A DNA stretch of 64,000 bases, from the NCBI GenBank assembly GCA_032718475.1, contig JAUCBJ010000434.1, positions 55,298 through 119,297 of the forward strand. The letters run 5' to 3'. The stretch comes from Nemertoderma westbladi. Lineage: Eukaryota; Xenacoelomorpha; Nemertodermatida; Nemertodermatidae. Below the pieces are notes generated by a model. It ran no database searches, was not told where the DNA came from, and saw only the letters and a list, made by a program, of their open reading frames with translations. A program made the position numbers and the translations under genes. How positions within the stretch are numbered: the stretch's first letter is position 1; each line of letters starts with the position of its first letter. Positions 11,401 to 22,365 of this stretch are shown piece by piece.

Positions 11401-14400
11401 CGAACAGGCGTTGGAAGGGCTTGAGATTATCCCAAAGGCCTGGATGGTCATCCAGTACTCCACCGGTTGCTGGTTGAGATCTCCTTCGGGCCACCATAGA
11501 AATCGTAGGCTATCTCGATCCCTATCCAACACTTTGACTTGCAAGAACATGCCTTCTATATCGGAGGCGAAAGCAATCGAATATTGTCTCAATCTTAAAA
11601 GAATTCCCAACAAAGATTGAAGCAAGTTGGGTCCGGGTAACAATTCAGAGTTAAGGGATTGACCCATGTAAAGAGCGGAGCCATCAAACACTACTCTCAC
11701 TTCATTAGGTTTACCGGGTTTAGGAACGTAATGGTGAGTTAAATAATACGTTCTTTCAGTCACAGGTGTTTCTTCCGGTACTCTCTCCGCATATCCCTTA
11801 TTAATGAATTTTTCCAGCTGTGTTTGATACATTGCTTTAGCTGATGAATTAGCCGTAAGGCGTCGATGGAGTTGCGCGATTCTTTTTTCCGCCAAAGGTC
11901 TGTTATTGATGAACTTCGGTTCTTTCTTGCGGAAAGGTAAACCGACTTCATACCTACCTTGATCTTTGAGGAAACATGTAGTTGTCTCTTGGATCTGCTT
12001 GGCCCTTTCCTCTTCCACCGACAAGGCTTTATCGTAGGAATTGGGCTCTACCGCCTCTTGCGTAAAGAATCGTACAGCATGTTCATCCCGAATCTTGGCA
12101 TTATGACGCTCAATGACGTCATTTAACTCGTCGTTATAAGCTTCTCGTTCAGATGGATAGAGAAGTTGACATAAGTTCACTTGGTTTTGCCAAGCCTCGT
12201 TTTCCTTAAGGAGATCGATGGTATTCTCCTCATCAAAAAGCTGGTGAACGTCGTCGTTATCTGAGGAGTATGGAATTCCCTCAGTTGAATCGTCTCCCTC
12301 ACTAGCATCCTCTTCCCATTCACTCACTTGGCAGACTCTCTCTTGCGGTAGTCTTTCTTTGAGTGTTCTACGGGAAGGGCCAGTAAAATACCATCCTACT
12401 CTAGTTCTTACCGCATAGGTCTGTAGGGGCTGCGGTTGAGCAGGCCGTTTCTCTAATGTCTCCAGCGCCTCATGCGCGTTTTGGCCGATGAGTATTTGCA
12501 CTCCAGGATAATCAGTCTGGAATCGAGGTATGTTAAGATGTTGGATGCTCTCATCCTCGTCCCAATTATAAAGGTCTGCTTGAGTAGTAGCGAAGTTCTT
12601 TATAGCCACCATTTTCACTGACCTTATGCTGTGTTCTCCTAGTTCGTCTTGTGGGGTGGACAACGCGCCTACATAATAATCAGCTGTTATTGTAGATTTC
12701 CAAACTTGCATAATGCCAGACATGTTGAGCTTAGTTTGGAACTTGGGCTGTCCAGCAAATATATCTTCGGCTAGCTCTTTATCGATGAATGTTCCTGTGC
12801 TGCCGGAGTCCAGGAGGGCGTTCACTACATAACTCCGTTTGGGTCCGTGCACCCTTACTTGCACCACAGGAAACTCTCGGATCCCTACATTGGAAGATGG
12901 TGCTTTCCACGATGGTTGTCGCTCAGAAGTAGTTAGAATGAAGTCGCTGTCTGTATCTTTTTCATATGTAAGTGCTCGATACACTGCGGTATTTATCATG
13001 TAACAGGATTCGTTTTCGTCGGAGAACTCATCCGTATAGAATCCTTCCATCTCAGATAGATCAGTGTCGTTCACATCACTGAATTGGACATGTAGTTCGG
13101 AATCACTTACCTGATTAGGACTATTTCGATCGAATTCAGCGTGCAACAAGATATGATGTTTCGCACCACACTTTGCACACCTTATGTCTGAGTAACAGGT
13201 TCGCCGTTGATGTCCTTGTCTGAGGCAGTTATAACACAACCGCTTGTCCCACATGACTTCACGTCTATCCTTTAGTGATTTCCTCAGGAATTTATCACAC
13301 GCATTTAAACGGTGGGGCCCGTCGCACAGCACACATTTGGGCTTGATGTTACTTACTTTAACATGTGCTGTGTGGTGCACACTTGTTCTTTCCTCGGGCT
13401 TTCTCACCTGAATTCTTTTAGGAGACGTAGGAGGGGTTTTTTGTACCGGTTCCCTTCTGTCATTGGGTCGAGACTTGGATTTACTTACCTGATCTTTAGG
13501 CATTTTATTGACATAAGATCTGTCAGTGTCTTTCCCGCTGTCCTCTCCTTGAGAAGTTTGGCTTTCACCGTCGTCGGTATAACATACTGGTATTACCCTT
13601 CTCCTAGAAACGGGTTTCTCACTTACCTTACTTTCCGCTGTCTTCTCTCTGGACTGCTTTATGAGCTGTAATTTCACCTCGCTATCCAGGAATGACATGA
13701 GATCAGCCATGGTAGGGTCTCGTTGTTGTTGTTCCATCATATATAACACCTTCTTGTCCCAGCGTGTACCTACTCCACCCTTGGGCAAAGTAGATGCTAA
13801 GGCTCCTACAACCATAGAATTCTGGTATTCATGAGACTTACCTAACCAATCTAGTTGTCTACAGATCTCCTGAATCTCATCGGAAAACTCTATAATCCCG
13901 CTGCTAAGAAACTTTCGGGGCGCCATTAATTTCGCATATAAATACCTAGCTATGTTAGTCTTATTACCATACCTGATGTTTAGTGTATCCCAAACTTGTC
14001 TTAATCCATCTGGATGTCCAATAAATTTTAACGCCATTGACTTGGGAGGTCCTTCCAAACACTCGATGAGGTATCTAAGTTTTTCTCCATTAGATAGTAC
14101 AGAGTTCTGTATGTTATCTTTGTAATATTCATTAAAAGGTAACCATTTCATCTCATCTCCATTGAACTTGACGATCTCTCCCACCTTTACCGCTTGCCGG
14201 GCTTCGGTTCTAGCCATTTGACGCGTAAAACTTTCTTGGGCCATCGTGTTATTTAATATCGAGTTATCGGTATATAAATTTCTCGGATTATGATCCGGTC
14301 TATAGGGAATATCATTATCAACAGGTCTATAATTACCCTTAATAGGGTTCACTATAGGAGTTTCTACTTCGCTAGCAGTATAGATGCGTGTAGGCTCCAC

Positions 14401-16536
14401 ACCTTGCGCATGCGATACTTCAGACCTAACAGGTTGACACATTGTTACAGAGGGTGGTGGTATACCCTTTTGGGTGTTTACTAATTTATCGCGTTCAAGC
14501 GCGATACTTTGCTGCACTTCTTGCAACTCTAACCTACTTTCCCTTACTGTGCCCTTGAATTGTTGGACAGTCTCCTGCATCTGCCCGAGCAGGAGATCCA
14601 TCCCCCGTCGTCTCTCGTCCACCCATTCGACCGCCGAAGCGGGAGTCGCCAACGTTGTAGCGGGCGGACGAGGGACAACGGGCGACAAATCCGGAATATT
14701 TCGCTCGGGGTCCAGGACCTGAACTGTCGCCTGGGCAGTTCTACTGGGCACAGGTAGCTTAGTGCTATGTAGAGGGAATTTAAAAGTAGCTTCAGGGAGC
14801 ACAGGTGTGTCTATCACCGAAGGGGTGATTTCAAGAACAGGCCTAATTATTTCAGGCTCATCTACTATAGTAGGGAGTCTTTCTATTGTAATTATTTGGT
14901 CTGTGGGCTCTGTACTACCTAAGTTGGTGTTATTTAGTTGCCTTCTAACAGCTGGAGGCAAATCAGGCAATTTCTGACGGTGGAATGTTCTTTTACGTCT
15001 GCTTAGGCGAGGTCGATTTCCTCCGCCTTCAGTGTCGGTGGTATCGCCTTCCTCAGATGATGTATACCCCTGTCTCTTGGGAGTAGATCGACTCATCATC
15101 TGCATATTGCTCGCTGTTAACTGTTTATTGAAGTTGTCTTGCTTCTCTTGAAGAATTTCCAACTCTAGTTGGGTTGCCTCTTCAGATGCCCTCCATTCTG
15201 CTTCTACCACTGCCTCTGCTGTTGCCAGTGCCGCCTTTCTTTCTGCTTCGGCCGCTGCCTTTGCTGCTGCTACTGCCGCTTTTGCCTCTGCCGCTGCCAC
15301 TGCCGCTGCCGCTTTTGTTTCTGCTTCTGCAGCTGCCACTGCTGCTGCTACTGCCGCTGCCTTTCTGTCTTCTATACGTTTTTTCTTTACTTGTTCTTCC
15401 TGGACCTTAACGACGCGGAGTTGTTCATCGAATTTAGCTTGATTAGCCGCTAACCTATCCACGTCGATGGCGTCAAGCACACGCTGTGCTCCTTCACTAT
15501 TAGGGCTAAGTCCCTCTAGTCTTCTCCGCAACTCTTCATCACCTACAAAACGTTGATAGTCTGACAGATAGATGTCAATGGCATCCCTCTTATGCGGTTT
15601 CTCTGCCGTCGCTTCACTTTCCACTTGGGAAAAAGTAGCGTCTGTTGATTCTCCATGGGTTGATCGCTCCTCTAGCTGAGCTTTCCACTGAGCAGTTCCT
15701 TGAACCTGGAGATTCACCCTTTGAAACCAAGTCTTGACGGCGACTTGCAACGACGTGTCTTGTCTTCGTTTAGAAGCCTCCTCAAAGGCCGATAATATTA
15801 GCCTGATTCGTAGAGTTCTTTCTCTAACTTGATAAAGCAGCAATCCCTGCTCTTGAGGTCCTTGCGATTGTTGAAAAAGTTGCTTTTCTACTCGCTCCAT
15901 AGAGCTGAAGAATCCCTGTGCATATCCGGCTGCGGACCTCTTCCACACAGCTGGATCGATGGTTTCCTTGGCTACTCCCATCCGGTGTATGTCTTCCCAG
16001 GCAGCTTCTGATAAATCAAACGGGAGTCCGGGTCCGGGGAAGTTCCATTGCGACTCGACAATAGACTTCAGTTCTTCACTCGTGTATCCCGCGTAACTAT
16101 CTCTAGTTGACCGTTGACTTCTCGCCCAATCGATCTGGTGTTCTTCCACCGCGATCAATAACCCAGCGAGCACGGCTGCAGGAAGGATGAGAAGGGGATC
16201 CGTATAAACCGCATCCGTCATCTCTGCTCCGCGCTCGGGTGTCAGCTCTACAGTATCCTCACTACTGGAGCTGCTGGGCCGCTGAGGAATAAGTTCTTGA
16301 CTAGCGGGTTGTTGTTGTTCCGCTGCTTGTTGGTCCCGCTTGACCTGAGCTCGGGTGCCTATGGTAGACCTACGATGTTGGACTAGCCTAGGTTCTGTTA
16401 TTACTACTGGAGGGATGACCTTCCTCACAGTGGGGGGTGAACTGAACTTACGACCAGACGGTTGTACGTCTCTATCTGAGTCGCAGATAGTTACATCTAA
16501 TAAACTGTCTGACAGGTTCTGCTTAGTATCAGACAT
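8440..16536 (-). CDS. BEL/Pao Gag-Pol polyprotein, intact
   Basis: One uninterrupted 2698-codon frame starting at ATG 16536. In order: a long disordered Gag N-terminus; an alanine-rich, charged, probably helical or coiled stretch (~385-470); a DUF1759-type Gag domain (~800-950); zinc knuckles (first CYNC at ~1101, with further CxxC pairs); a retropepsin (LLDSGSTG, catalytic D1243); reverse transcriptase with YMDD at 1738-1741; RNase H (FGDASD, D1918); an HHCC integrase zinc domain (~2300); an integrase core with D2367, D2429 and E2479; and a DUF5641-type C-terminal domain (~2560-2650). The fusion of Gag and Pol in one frame, the DUF1759/DUF5641 domains and the YMDD RT are typical of BEL/Pao. 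All catalytic residues are present. The protein would assemble particles, copy the RNA and insert the DNA copy. Confidence 0.95.
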   Translation of the reverse strand: MSDTKQNLSDSLLDVTICDSDRDVQPSGRKFSSPPTVRKVIPPVVITEPRLVQHRRSTIGTRAQVKRDQQAAEQQQPASQELIPQRPSSSSSEDTVELTPERGAEMTDAVYTDPLLILPAAVLAGLLIAVEEHQIDWARSQRSTRDSYAGYTSEELKSIVESQWNFPGPGLPFDLSEAAWEDIHRMGVAKETIDPAVWKRSAAGYAQGFFSSMERVEKQLFQQSQGPQEQGLLLYQVRERTLRIRLILSAFEEASKRRQDTSLQVAVKTWFQRVNLQVQGTAQWKAQLEERSTHGESTDATFSQVESEATAEKPHKRDAIDIYLSDYQRFVGDEELRRRLEGLSPNSEGAQRVLDAIDVDRLAANQAKFDEQLRVVKVQEEQVKKKRIEDRKAAAVAAAVAAAEAETKAAAAVAAAEAKAAVAAAKAAAEAERKAALATAEAVVEAEWRASEEATQLELEILQEKQDNFNKQLTASNMQMMSRSTPKRQGYTSSEEGDTTDTEGGGNRPRLSRRKRTFHRQKLPDLPPAVRRQLNNTNLGSTEPTDQIITIERLPTIVDEPEIIRPVLEITPSVIDTPVLPEATFKFPLHSTKLPVPSRTAQATVQVLDPERNIPDLSPVVPRPPATTLATPASAVEWVDERRRGMDLLLGQMQETVQQFKGTVRESRLELQEVQQSIALERDKLVNTQKGIPPPSVTMCQPVRSEVSHAQGVEPTRIYTASEVETPIVNPIKGNYRPVDNDIPYRPDHNPRNLYTDNSILNNTMAQESFTRQMARTEARQAVKVGEIVKFNGDEMKWLPFNEYYKDNIQNSVLSNGEKLRYLIECLEGPPKSMALKFIGHPDGLRQVWDTLNIRYGNKTNIARYLYAKLMAPRKFLSSGIIEFSDEIQEICRQLDWLGKSHEYQNSMVVGALASTLPKGGVGTRWDKKVLYMMEQQQRDPTMADLMSFLDSEVKLQLIKQSREKTAESKVSEKPVSRRRVIPVCYTDDGESQTSQGEDSGKDTDRSYVNKMPKDQVSKSKSRPNDRREPVQKTPPTSPKRIQVRKPEERTSVHHTAHVKVSNIKPKCVLCDGPHRLNACDKFLRKSLKDRREVMWDKRLCYNCLRQGHQRRTCYSDIRCAKCGAKHHILLHAEFDRNSPNQVSDSELHVQFSDVNDTDLSEMEGFYTDEFSDENESCYMINTAVYRALTYEKDTDSDFILTTSERQPSWKAPSSNVGIREFPVVQVRVHGPKRSYVVNALLDSGSTGTFIDKELAEDIFAGQPKFQTKLNMSGIMQVWKSTITADYYVGALSTPQDELGEHSIRSVKMVAIKNFATTQADLYNWDEDESIQHLNIPRFQTDYPGVQILIGQNAHEALETLEKRPAQPQPLQTYAVRTRVGWYFTGPSRRTLKERLPQERVCQVSEWEEDASEGDDSTEGIPYSSDNDDVHQLFDEENTIDLLKENEAWQNQVNLCQLLYPSEREAYNDELNDVIERHNAKIRDEHAVRFFTQEAVEPNSYDKALSVEEERAKQIQETTTCFLKDQGRYEVGLPFRKKEPKFINNRPLAEKRIAQLHRRLTANSSAKAMYQTQLEKFINKGYAERVPEETPVTERTYYLTHHYVPKPGKPNEVRVVFDGSALYMGQSLNSELLPGPNLLQSLLGILLRLRQYSIAFASDIEGMFLQVKVLDRDRDSLRFLWWPEGDLNQQPVEYWMTIQAFGIISSPSNACSVVRTTAEDNREAFSKEVIDNIKRDIYMDDNLKSLPSVEEAIEVAKGTVECLKRGGFRLTKFTSNSREFLESIPAEDRGAKDLDLIKDDLPETKTLGLKWDTERDILFFQLKQRDNPVRTKRICLSILSTYFDPLGFISPVILIARSLVQQMWLENHSWDDPLKGELLKQWMKWEDSLPAIEDFIISRSYFGHVLPTYSYQLHVFGDASDMGIGIVAYLRVETPDGIKVALVTSKALINNKLKVPRAELKAALYATAIGRNVTEQIDYTLEKTVYWTDALLVLEYITNEVCQFSVFVTNRVAIILSRTTMDQWRHCPGMINPADIASRGATPKELVNTPEWLGGPDFLYREEEEWPPHLTTAEIRQAKGAEKVKPKTRASKSKLFKPAVDLSVLFTSGDDALDQKPTATTKEVLEIRDKDWKSGIPDIAQGLSPLLQRAIRHYSSWNRLCKAVTYLKRCFHHRYSGTKTHSDDAPSTSARVHVVKDLPQYKVSNRFLKEKISYQEHDETNKQMLRLLQCYEDSDKYFLLLRNPQMRLRDRFSSTMIDGLIRVGGRLTNAPLSFDTKFPILIRNLDIQIKMIVDVHSKLYHAGRERVLSEIRTRYYFYKPRRALNQVLRNCIPCKKAFSRPLTQREAELPRERVSFYEPPFTNTGVDLFGPIEVYRARTIVKRWCVIFVCMTCRAIHLDMVNDLSTNSFVLSLRRQIARFGTSNTMRSDKGTNFIGANNEIQAYVKDWNKRQVDDQLRITASSWTFNAADAPWWGGSWERLIRSVKTAFHFIVPCRAYLTDELLRTLMEEIAAYLNERPLMPVSSNPDSLEALTPAHFLLKKPVAMLPRSEITDGDEYCRRTWQLMQLLSRRFADHFEKHYLPTLQLRTKWFAQQENVSAGDMVLIVDPDLPRKRWQTGRIIETYISSDGLVRSVELVVMRRNFKKPGIVFETQQLNRPVGRLCLLERDRELSGNYGRQETLPTTTSLIQPTSRDSPT

Positions 16537-16664
16537 GACTATGTATGTACAGTTGAATGCCTACTGCTATATTACAGTCTAAGCAAGTCTAGTAACTCAG
16601 TATTAACTGCTAGCCTAGTAATTAATTACCGGTACTGCTACTCAGTGTAGCGTGATATATAATA

Positions 16665-16915
16665 TATTATAATACCGGTATGCTTATAGTATATATAACT
16701 ATTATTACAGACTAGGTTTATCACCGAATACCGGTATAATTTTAGCACAAATATATATAAATATATAATAGGCCTATCGTAAATACCGGTATACAGCTGA
16801 CAGTTTGTAGTGTATATATAAGTATAGTTATTAACTGAATTAATTACAGAATACCGGTATGCTTTCAGCACAAATATAAATATTATAATAGCCTATCGTA
16901 AATACCGGTATATCA
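16665..16915. repeat. ~128-bp imperfect tandem repeat rich in TACCGGTA
   Basis: A block of about 65 bp running from GAATACCGGTAT through TCAGCACAAAT (or variant) to CCTATCGTAAATACCGGTAT occurs at ~16724 and again at ~16852. A partial third copy of the opening words is at ~16671. It lies in the BEL leader. Confidence 0.65.
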
Positions 16916-17839
16916 ATTATTTTAGAATAATTGAATTTCTGAACTTTTAGGGTTACTTGGTTACTTTAACTTACTTTATTACCGTTATTTAAGCAGTAGT
17001 CTAACTGATATTGAGACCTAATTGTTGGATGGTAGGCCTACTATTTATAAATCGTTGGAGTTGATTTATAATATATATATACCCGTTTTAATGGGTTTTG
17101 TCAATTTTGAAATAAATGTTATTATTTCTGGGGAGTAATCACTACACAAAGCGGTGCGCTTTCAGTGAAGTGTTACTTATAAGACACTAAAACAAATAAT
17201 ACTAATTTACCTAAGTTACTTAATACTACAAATTACTTACAATTCGGGTGAGATTACAATCTCTAAATAAACACAAAAATTTACAAAAACACAAAATACG
17301 AATTTTTAGGGTAATTTTACAAGAAGTCTACAAACCAGCCTAACAAAGGGTTAGATAACCGATTATTACACGGACAGGGTACTACGGTATTTGAAATAAT
17401 AAGTAGTAGTAAATACACTGCGTTGTCTAGATAGGAAAATACCACCGCCTGACGACCTATAGCCGTATCGCTATAGGTTCTACGTTATGTATCACGGAGT
17501 GTTCCTACCTAGAAGTTAATAGAGCTAATCGAATGTGCCTATCAACCACTTTACAACACAGATATAATGTCTACACTAATTACTTCGGAAAGTACTGTAC
17601 ACTAAACCCTAAATTAGGTACGAGTACTTGTATAACATATAATCAGTAGTTAAATATACTTGAACAGCTAAAAGAACCACAGCATCTGCTGGAGTGACCG
17701 ATGCACAAAATCACCAGTCTTTACCTACGCCAAGCAGCCCGTGTAGTACCGGGGTTAATTTAACTATAGCGGTATGTATAACAAACACAATTACTGTAGG
17801 AACAAACTTGGGGAATGAATGTTGCGAATAATCGCATAA

Positions 17840-18470
17840 ACTCTGAATAATAAATATTACGCTACGCGTACAAACTACTCAAACAAAATGCAGACCGAAC
17901 ACTGACAGACTACTATCAAGCCTAAACAAATACGGTATATGCAGACTCCGAAATAATTAGGTAGTATGCGTTCTAACCCAGTAGTACGACTTATTCTTTA
18001 ATTGGGGGTTTACCTTATAGCTTTGGCTGCCCCAACTTCCCAACCGTTCTTTATCGGACAAGGGCTCTACACAGACTGCAATCCGTTCAGACCTAATAAC
18101 AGCCAGACAATTATCCAGCCTACAAATTATCTAAATAATATTATACGCTACCTGTACCGACTACACAAACAAAGTACAGACCAAACGATGGCAGACTACT
18201 CTCAAGCCTAAATAAACTACAGGACATGCAGACTCCGAAATAGTTAGGTAGTATGCGTTCTAAACCCAGTAGTACGACTTATTCTTTAATTGGGGGTTTA
18301 CTTTACAGCAATGGCTACCCCAACTTCCCAACCGTTCTTTATCGGACAGGTGACCTACACACACTGCAATCCGTTCAGACTTAACAGCAATCAGACAACA
18401 GCTCAGCCTACAACTTGTCTGTACAATATGATCAGGCTTACACGCCTTCTGTTCAATACTGGCCTACAAA
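17840..18470. repeat. 288-bp tandem repeat in the BEL leader, about 2.2 copies
   Basis: TTATTCTTTAATTGGGGGTT occurs at 17991 and 18279, exactly 288 bp apart, with similar flanks through CCAACTTCCCAACCGTTC and the ACTCCGAAATA block. A partial leading copy begins near 17840. Copies differ at scattered sites. Confidence 0.75.
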
Positions 18471-18689
18471 CAAATAAAACTTGACAGAAATAAGTAAAAG
18501 TCTCAATAAAAAACCAGGGCGGGCCCTCCCTGATTAATTATTAAGGCCTACCGGTATATAATTATCAAAATCGAATAATACTGCTGTAGGTACCGGTCCG
18601 GATGATCAGGCAGTCAGGCCTACTGGTTACCGGTCGACCAGTACTTTCGACTTTATTGCTTACTGCAATAAAGAAGCAATATCCGTTAT

Positions 18690-19920
18690 TGTTCGCGCTT
18701 TCAGACCTTTGGCAGTTTAACCCGCCAAATTAGGATGTCTGTTAGATAATAAATCACTTTAGCCGATGACAAATATTTGATTCACTACACTAGTCGAAAC
18801 CAATCTGTGCGCGATCATTCACCCGCTGGATAATTCCCGGGAGATTGGGTTCGACGGCTTAATTTTATTGCTATGTAAGCTTAATGTATTATTCGACTGA
18901 CAGTATTATATAATCTCTGACAATATTATTCACCTTCGGGAATATTAACAGTTCCTTTAGGACGTGGCGCTTTATTTATATAAACAGAGTTATGACTTAA
19001 ACTACTCACAACAATATGGCTTAATTATAATTCACATATATGGCGCATTCTTTAGGAAATGCTTCGTTATCAGTATCACTCGCACACAATGCTGCACAAT
19101 ACTGCACACTGATCTGCCGATCTTCACTGATTTTAGTTACATATAAAAGGAACACGGACTGACTCATGTAGGGGCTATCAAATAACATTAGATTCACTTC
19201 AAACCACTTTAACATAAGTCACAATCGTTATGTATAACCTTTCTCTCTTACCTTCAGTATATCAAGAATATTGGGTTTTCGGGGTTATTTATCGTTATTC
19301 CAAATATAATAATTCATCAACCAAATTATGAAGTACAGACAGCAAATAGCAGTATAACAATATAAAGTATGCACAGTGTTACACAGTATGCAGTGTATGC
19401 AGTACTGCAGTATGCATTGATTGCATTGAGTTAGGTTAGTCAAGATAACGGATATATGTCCTTATGATTAAGCCTACTAGTGTACGGCTAAAACAGTAAA
19501 GCACAAAATACTTCCAAGCCGTTCTTTCTTTGGCTCAGGACTGAATGTAAACACTGCACATAAGCATTGCGTCATTTCTCGGAAATTTTCTGTACAAGGA
19601 GCCACAAAAACGCTCTAATTGGCTGACTGAACTGAGAGACGCCGTAGAACAAAGGAAATCAACACGTATGAATGTCAGCTGTTAACCGTAGTCATAGTAA
19701 CTACTGTTCAAGAGTAGCTATCACCCCTTTGCGTCACGAATTGCCATAGAATCATAAAATATGCCTTTCACAGTACACATACGGAGGAAATAGGTCTTAG
19801 ATCCTCTAAAAACACCGATACAGCAATAATACGGTCTCTTACACTTATTAAATCAACTACAGAGTATTTTAATGTAAAAGATAATAAAAATAACGGGGCA
19901 ATTCAGCAAAGGCTTTTACA
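18690..19920 (-). repeat. 5' LTR of the BEL/Pao element
   Basis: 1231 bp, upstream LTR with respect to minus-strand transcription. It matches 4246-5476 except for two substitutions. The minus strand has a TATA-like TTTATATAAATA at 18973-18984 inside it. The 60-codon plus-strand frame seen identically in both LTRs is not a gene. Confidence 0.93.
18973..18984 (-). promoter_or_regulatory. candidate TATA box in the 5' LTR
   Basis: The minus strand reads TTTATATAAATA, a close TATA-box match, roughly 700-950 bp inside the LTR and well ahead of the gag-pol start. Placement fits an LTR promoter, but the start site is not visible from sequence. Confidence 0.35.
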
Positions 19921-19925
19921 AATTT

Positions 19926-20015
19926 CGTAATCACCACCGGCGTATCCACACCGAAGCCATCCTTATTAATTTACACCGCCCTCCCCTCAACAAAGTTATT
20001 CCACCATTATACTAA
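19926..20015 (+). pseudogene. Penelope-like element remnant: 3' end of the interrupted GIY-YIG frame
   Basis: Removing the BEL insertion together with one AATTT target copy places 4245 next to 19926 in the same reading phase. The frame then runs a further 29 codons to a TAA at 20013-20015. That this frame stays open across the removed 15.7 kb confirms the insertion model. Non-coding Penelope 3' sequence probably follows but I cannot define its end. Confidence 0.75.
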
Positions 20016-20777
20016 ATTATTCTGCTTTTTGTAACTCGATTCACTTTGTATAACAATAGGTAACTTCAATGGTGGTGTTATATTATATATTTTATTATTG
20101 TTTGCGTCTTGTTTCAACAGCTGCTAGACCTGCAGTCATTTATTCCAGCATTGTGGTGTCATCTATCAACTTTATATCATTTTATGAATTTTATCGATTA
20201 TCTGCTCATGTTTTAAATAATTTAATTTAATTTCACTTTATTTAATTTTATTTAATTGTGTCTTCCTAGCCAGCCATACCTAAATCGCCGTATATCTTTT
20301 CATTTATTTTTACTTATTTTAACTTAATTACTTGTATCTACCTAGCCTTAGCCACACTTCGCATTTTATCGATTTTTCATCCGAAAAGTCGAGTCAACAA
20401 TTAAGTCAAAACAAAAGTCAAGACAAAGTCGACAATTATATTTTTATCTTTATTTTACTTACCTATTTTAATTTAATTTATCCTCCATCTCAGCCTAATC
20501 TCTCTTTTTACCACTGCTCATATTTTTATTTATTTTAATTATTTAATATCACCCTCGTAACCAGGCATATACTGTACGATAGCCTCGTATAAATTAGTAT
20601 CTTTTACAGTATATTATTCAATTAAATTTAACCGCGTACGTACTTATTTTAATATGTAAATTGTGGAAACATTTTAATGTATATTTATAGGATTTTAAGA
20701 TTACGTATTACTTGAACCTTCTCCGTTATGACCATTTTTCGTATAAACCGGAAAGTAAGCTTACATTAGGGGGAGCT

Positions 20778-20802
20778 CCCCCCCCCCCCCCCCCCCCCCC
20801 CC
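20778..20802. repeat. poly(C) homopolymer, 25 bases
   Basis: Uninterrupted run of C. One of about ten long G or C homopolymers in this AT-rich window. Confidence 0.95.
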
Positions 20803-22365
20803 AACCCCCTCATTTTTTCAAATTCCAACCAAATGCTACAAAATTTGGTATGAATATACTGTACATATACAGTAGTTATTATTTAGCTACAAGGCATCGC
20901 CTATTTAGCAATACCTAACCATACACACAGGGTATTATATGATGCAGCCCATATTGTCAATCAGTTTTTAAAGAATGTTATTTTATGTACTGCGTAGGTT
21001 ATTGCTTAGGTGACCCTTATTCATGTCATGTCTGGATCCTCAAACAAATATAAATATTTAAACTAGTAATTGGCTAATTTATATTTTTTGGTGGTGGTTA
21101 TTTCATCGGATCGATTATTACAATTAAACGAATGTAATCCATATCAAAATCAATATTATGTTATATATTTCACCTTCTCTAGTGTATATTGGATGAGAGT
21201 TACAGTATATTCCACATCACTCTCAGATAACATCTCAAGGAAAAAGTACAGACAGTACTTTACACTGGAGCTGGGGGTAAGAACGCGCAAGAAAAGGGGG
21301 AAGATATGGGGTATGGATCTATTAATGATAATCCCACCCAATACAAAGCCTCTACTGTATTTCACGACAGTTCTACAGTATACGGCTGGTAATCTTGAGC
21401 GGTGGTGATACTACTGTACTGAATAGTTGGTATAAACTTACCTGCATCCACCCACACCAACCGTTAGAGACCCTTGCACGCACCCGTCCCTATATACCAT
21501 AACATACAGTATAACACCACCTACTAACAGTACTCACCCGAGTCAATGGCATAAAATAATCGCATAACAAAAATATGTGTTTAGTGGGTTTGAAAAATTA
21601 AGGGAATGTAGCAGGTTACAATGAGAGTGTTTTTTAACCAAAACAATAAACGAGACTTTATTTTCCTGCGGTCAATATGAGCTTAAGATCACAATTTTCA
21701 CTGGCAGTCAATGTGCGCCACTATCTGACTTTCCCACACCCTCACCCATCCCTTATACACCTACAGTACTTAAATGAATTGTATTTGAGCTGTTAATGCA
21801 ACTTTAATGAATACACTACTGTACAGTACTTACAACACCACACCGCTAGTTAATTTTACTTCTACCTAAATTACCCACCCACATACGTATCTCACTTATC
21901 ACATTTATCCGCACCAACTTATCCACCCCAACTTATCCGCACCAACCCATCCACCCATACCCAACACCCCTTACCCGCAACCATCCACCCACACCAATTG
22001 ATTTGGTTAGAAAACCTTTCAAATTATATTTTGCTGAGTGATACTGTTGCCTAGCTTGTATTGTTTTGGTTAGAAATTCCTGCCTCTGTAATCTGCTTCT
22101 TTCTCTCAATTATTGGTAATAAGCCTCGTGTTTATTTATTATTATTCGTGAAACGGGACCTTCTGCCGCTGATGAAATATAATAAATAGACACTGCTTGA
22201 TACTACTACTGTATACTTTATAGGTAACCATCATACAGTATCTTTATTTAGTGGTCTACAGGTGTCCTTTGATAGATTAACCCTACTGTAGGCCCTACCC
22301 TTTCATGGGTCATATTAATTTATTTAATGTTCTGACTTTCTGAGTCTCACTAATACAATGGGTGA

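Larger units (their letters stand above)
16537..18689 (-). other. 2.15 kb untranslated leader of the BEL element
   Basis: Lies between the 5' LTR and the gag-pol start. It is AT-rich and contains two blocks of internal repeats (listed separately). No tRNA primer-binding site starting TGG is evident immediately inside the LTR; the minus strand there reads AATAACGGATATTGC. No coding frame is credible. Confidence 0.6.
4246..19920 (-). mobile_element. complete BEL/Pao LTR retrotransposon, 15.7 kb
   Basis: Two direct repeats of 1231 bp (4246-5476 and 18690-19920) begin TG and end CA on either strand. They align without any gap and differ at only two positions (4569 G against 19013 A; 5119 G against 19563 A). 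The 5-bp sequence AATTT immediately precedes 4246 (4241-4245) and immediately follows 19920 (19921-19925), a target-site duplication of the size expected for BEL/Pao. Between the LTRs, on the minus strand, lie a 2.15 kb leader, one intact gag-pol frame and a 2.96 kb tail. LTR identity of 99.8% plus the uninterrupted frame indicates a recent insertion that may still be competent. At 15.7 kb it is much longer than typical BEL/Pao elements. Confidence 0.95.

Noticed and set aside
15169-15453. Plus-strand cysteine- and leucine-rich frames
   Set aside because: Antisense shadow of the alanine-rich stretch of gag-pol (GCX codons on the minus strand).
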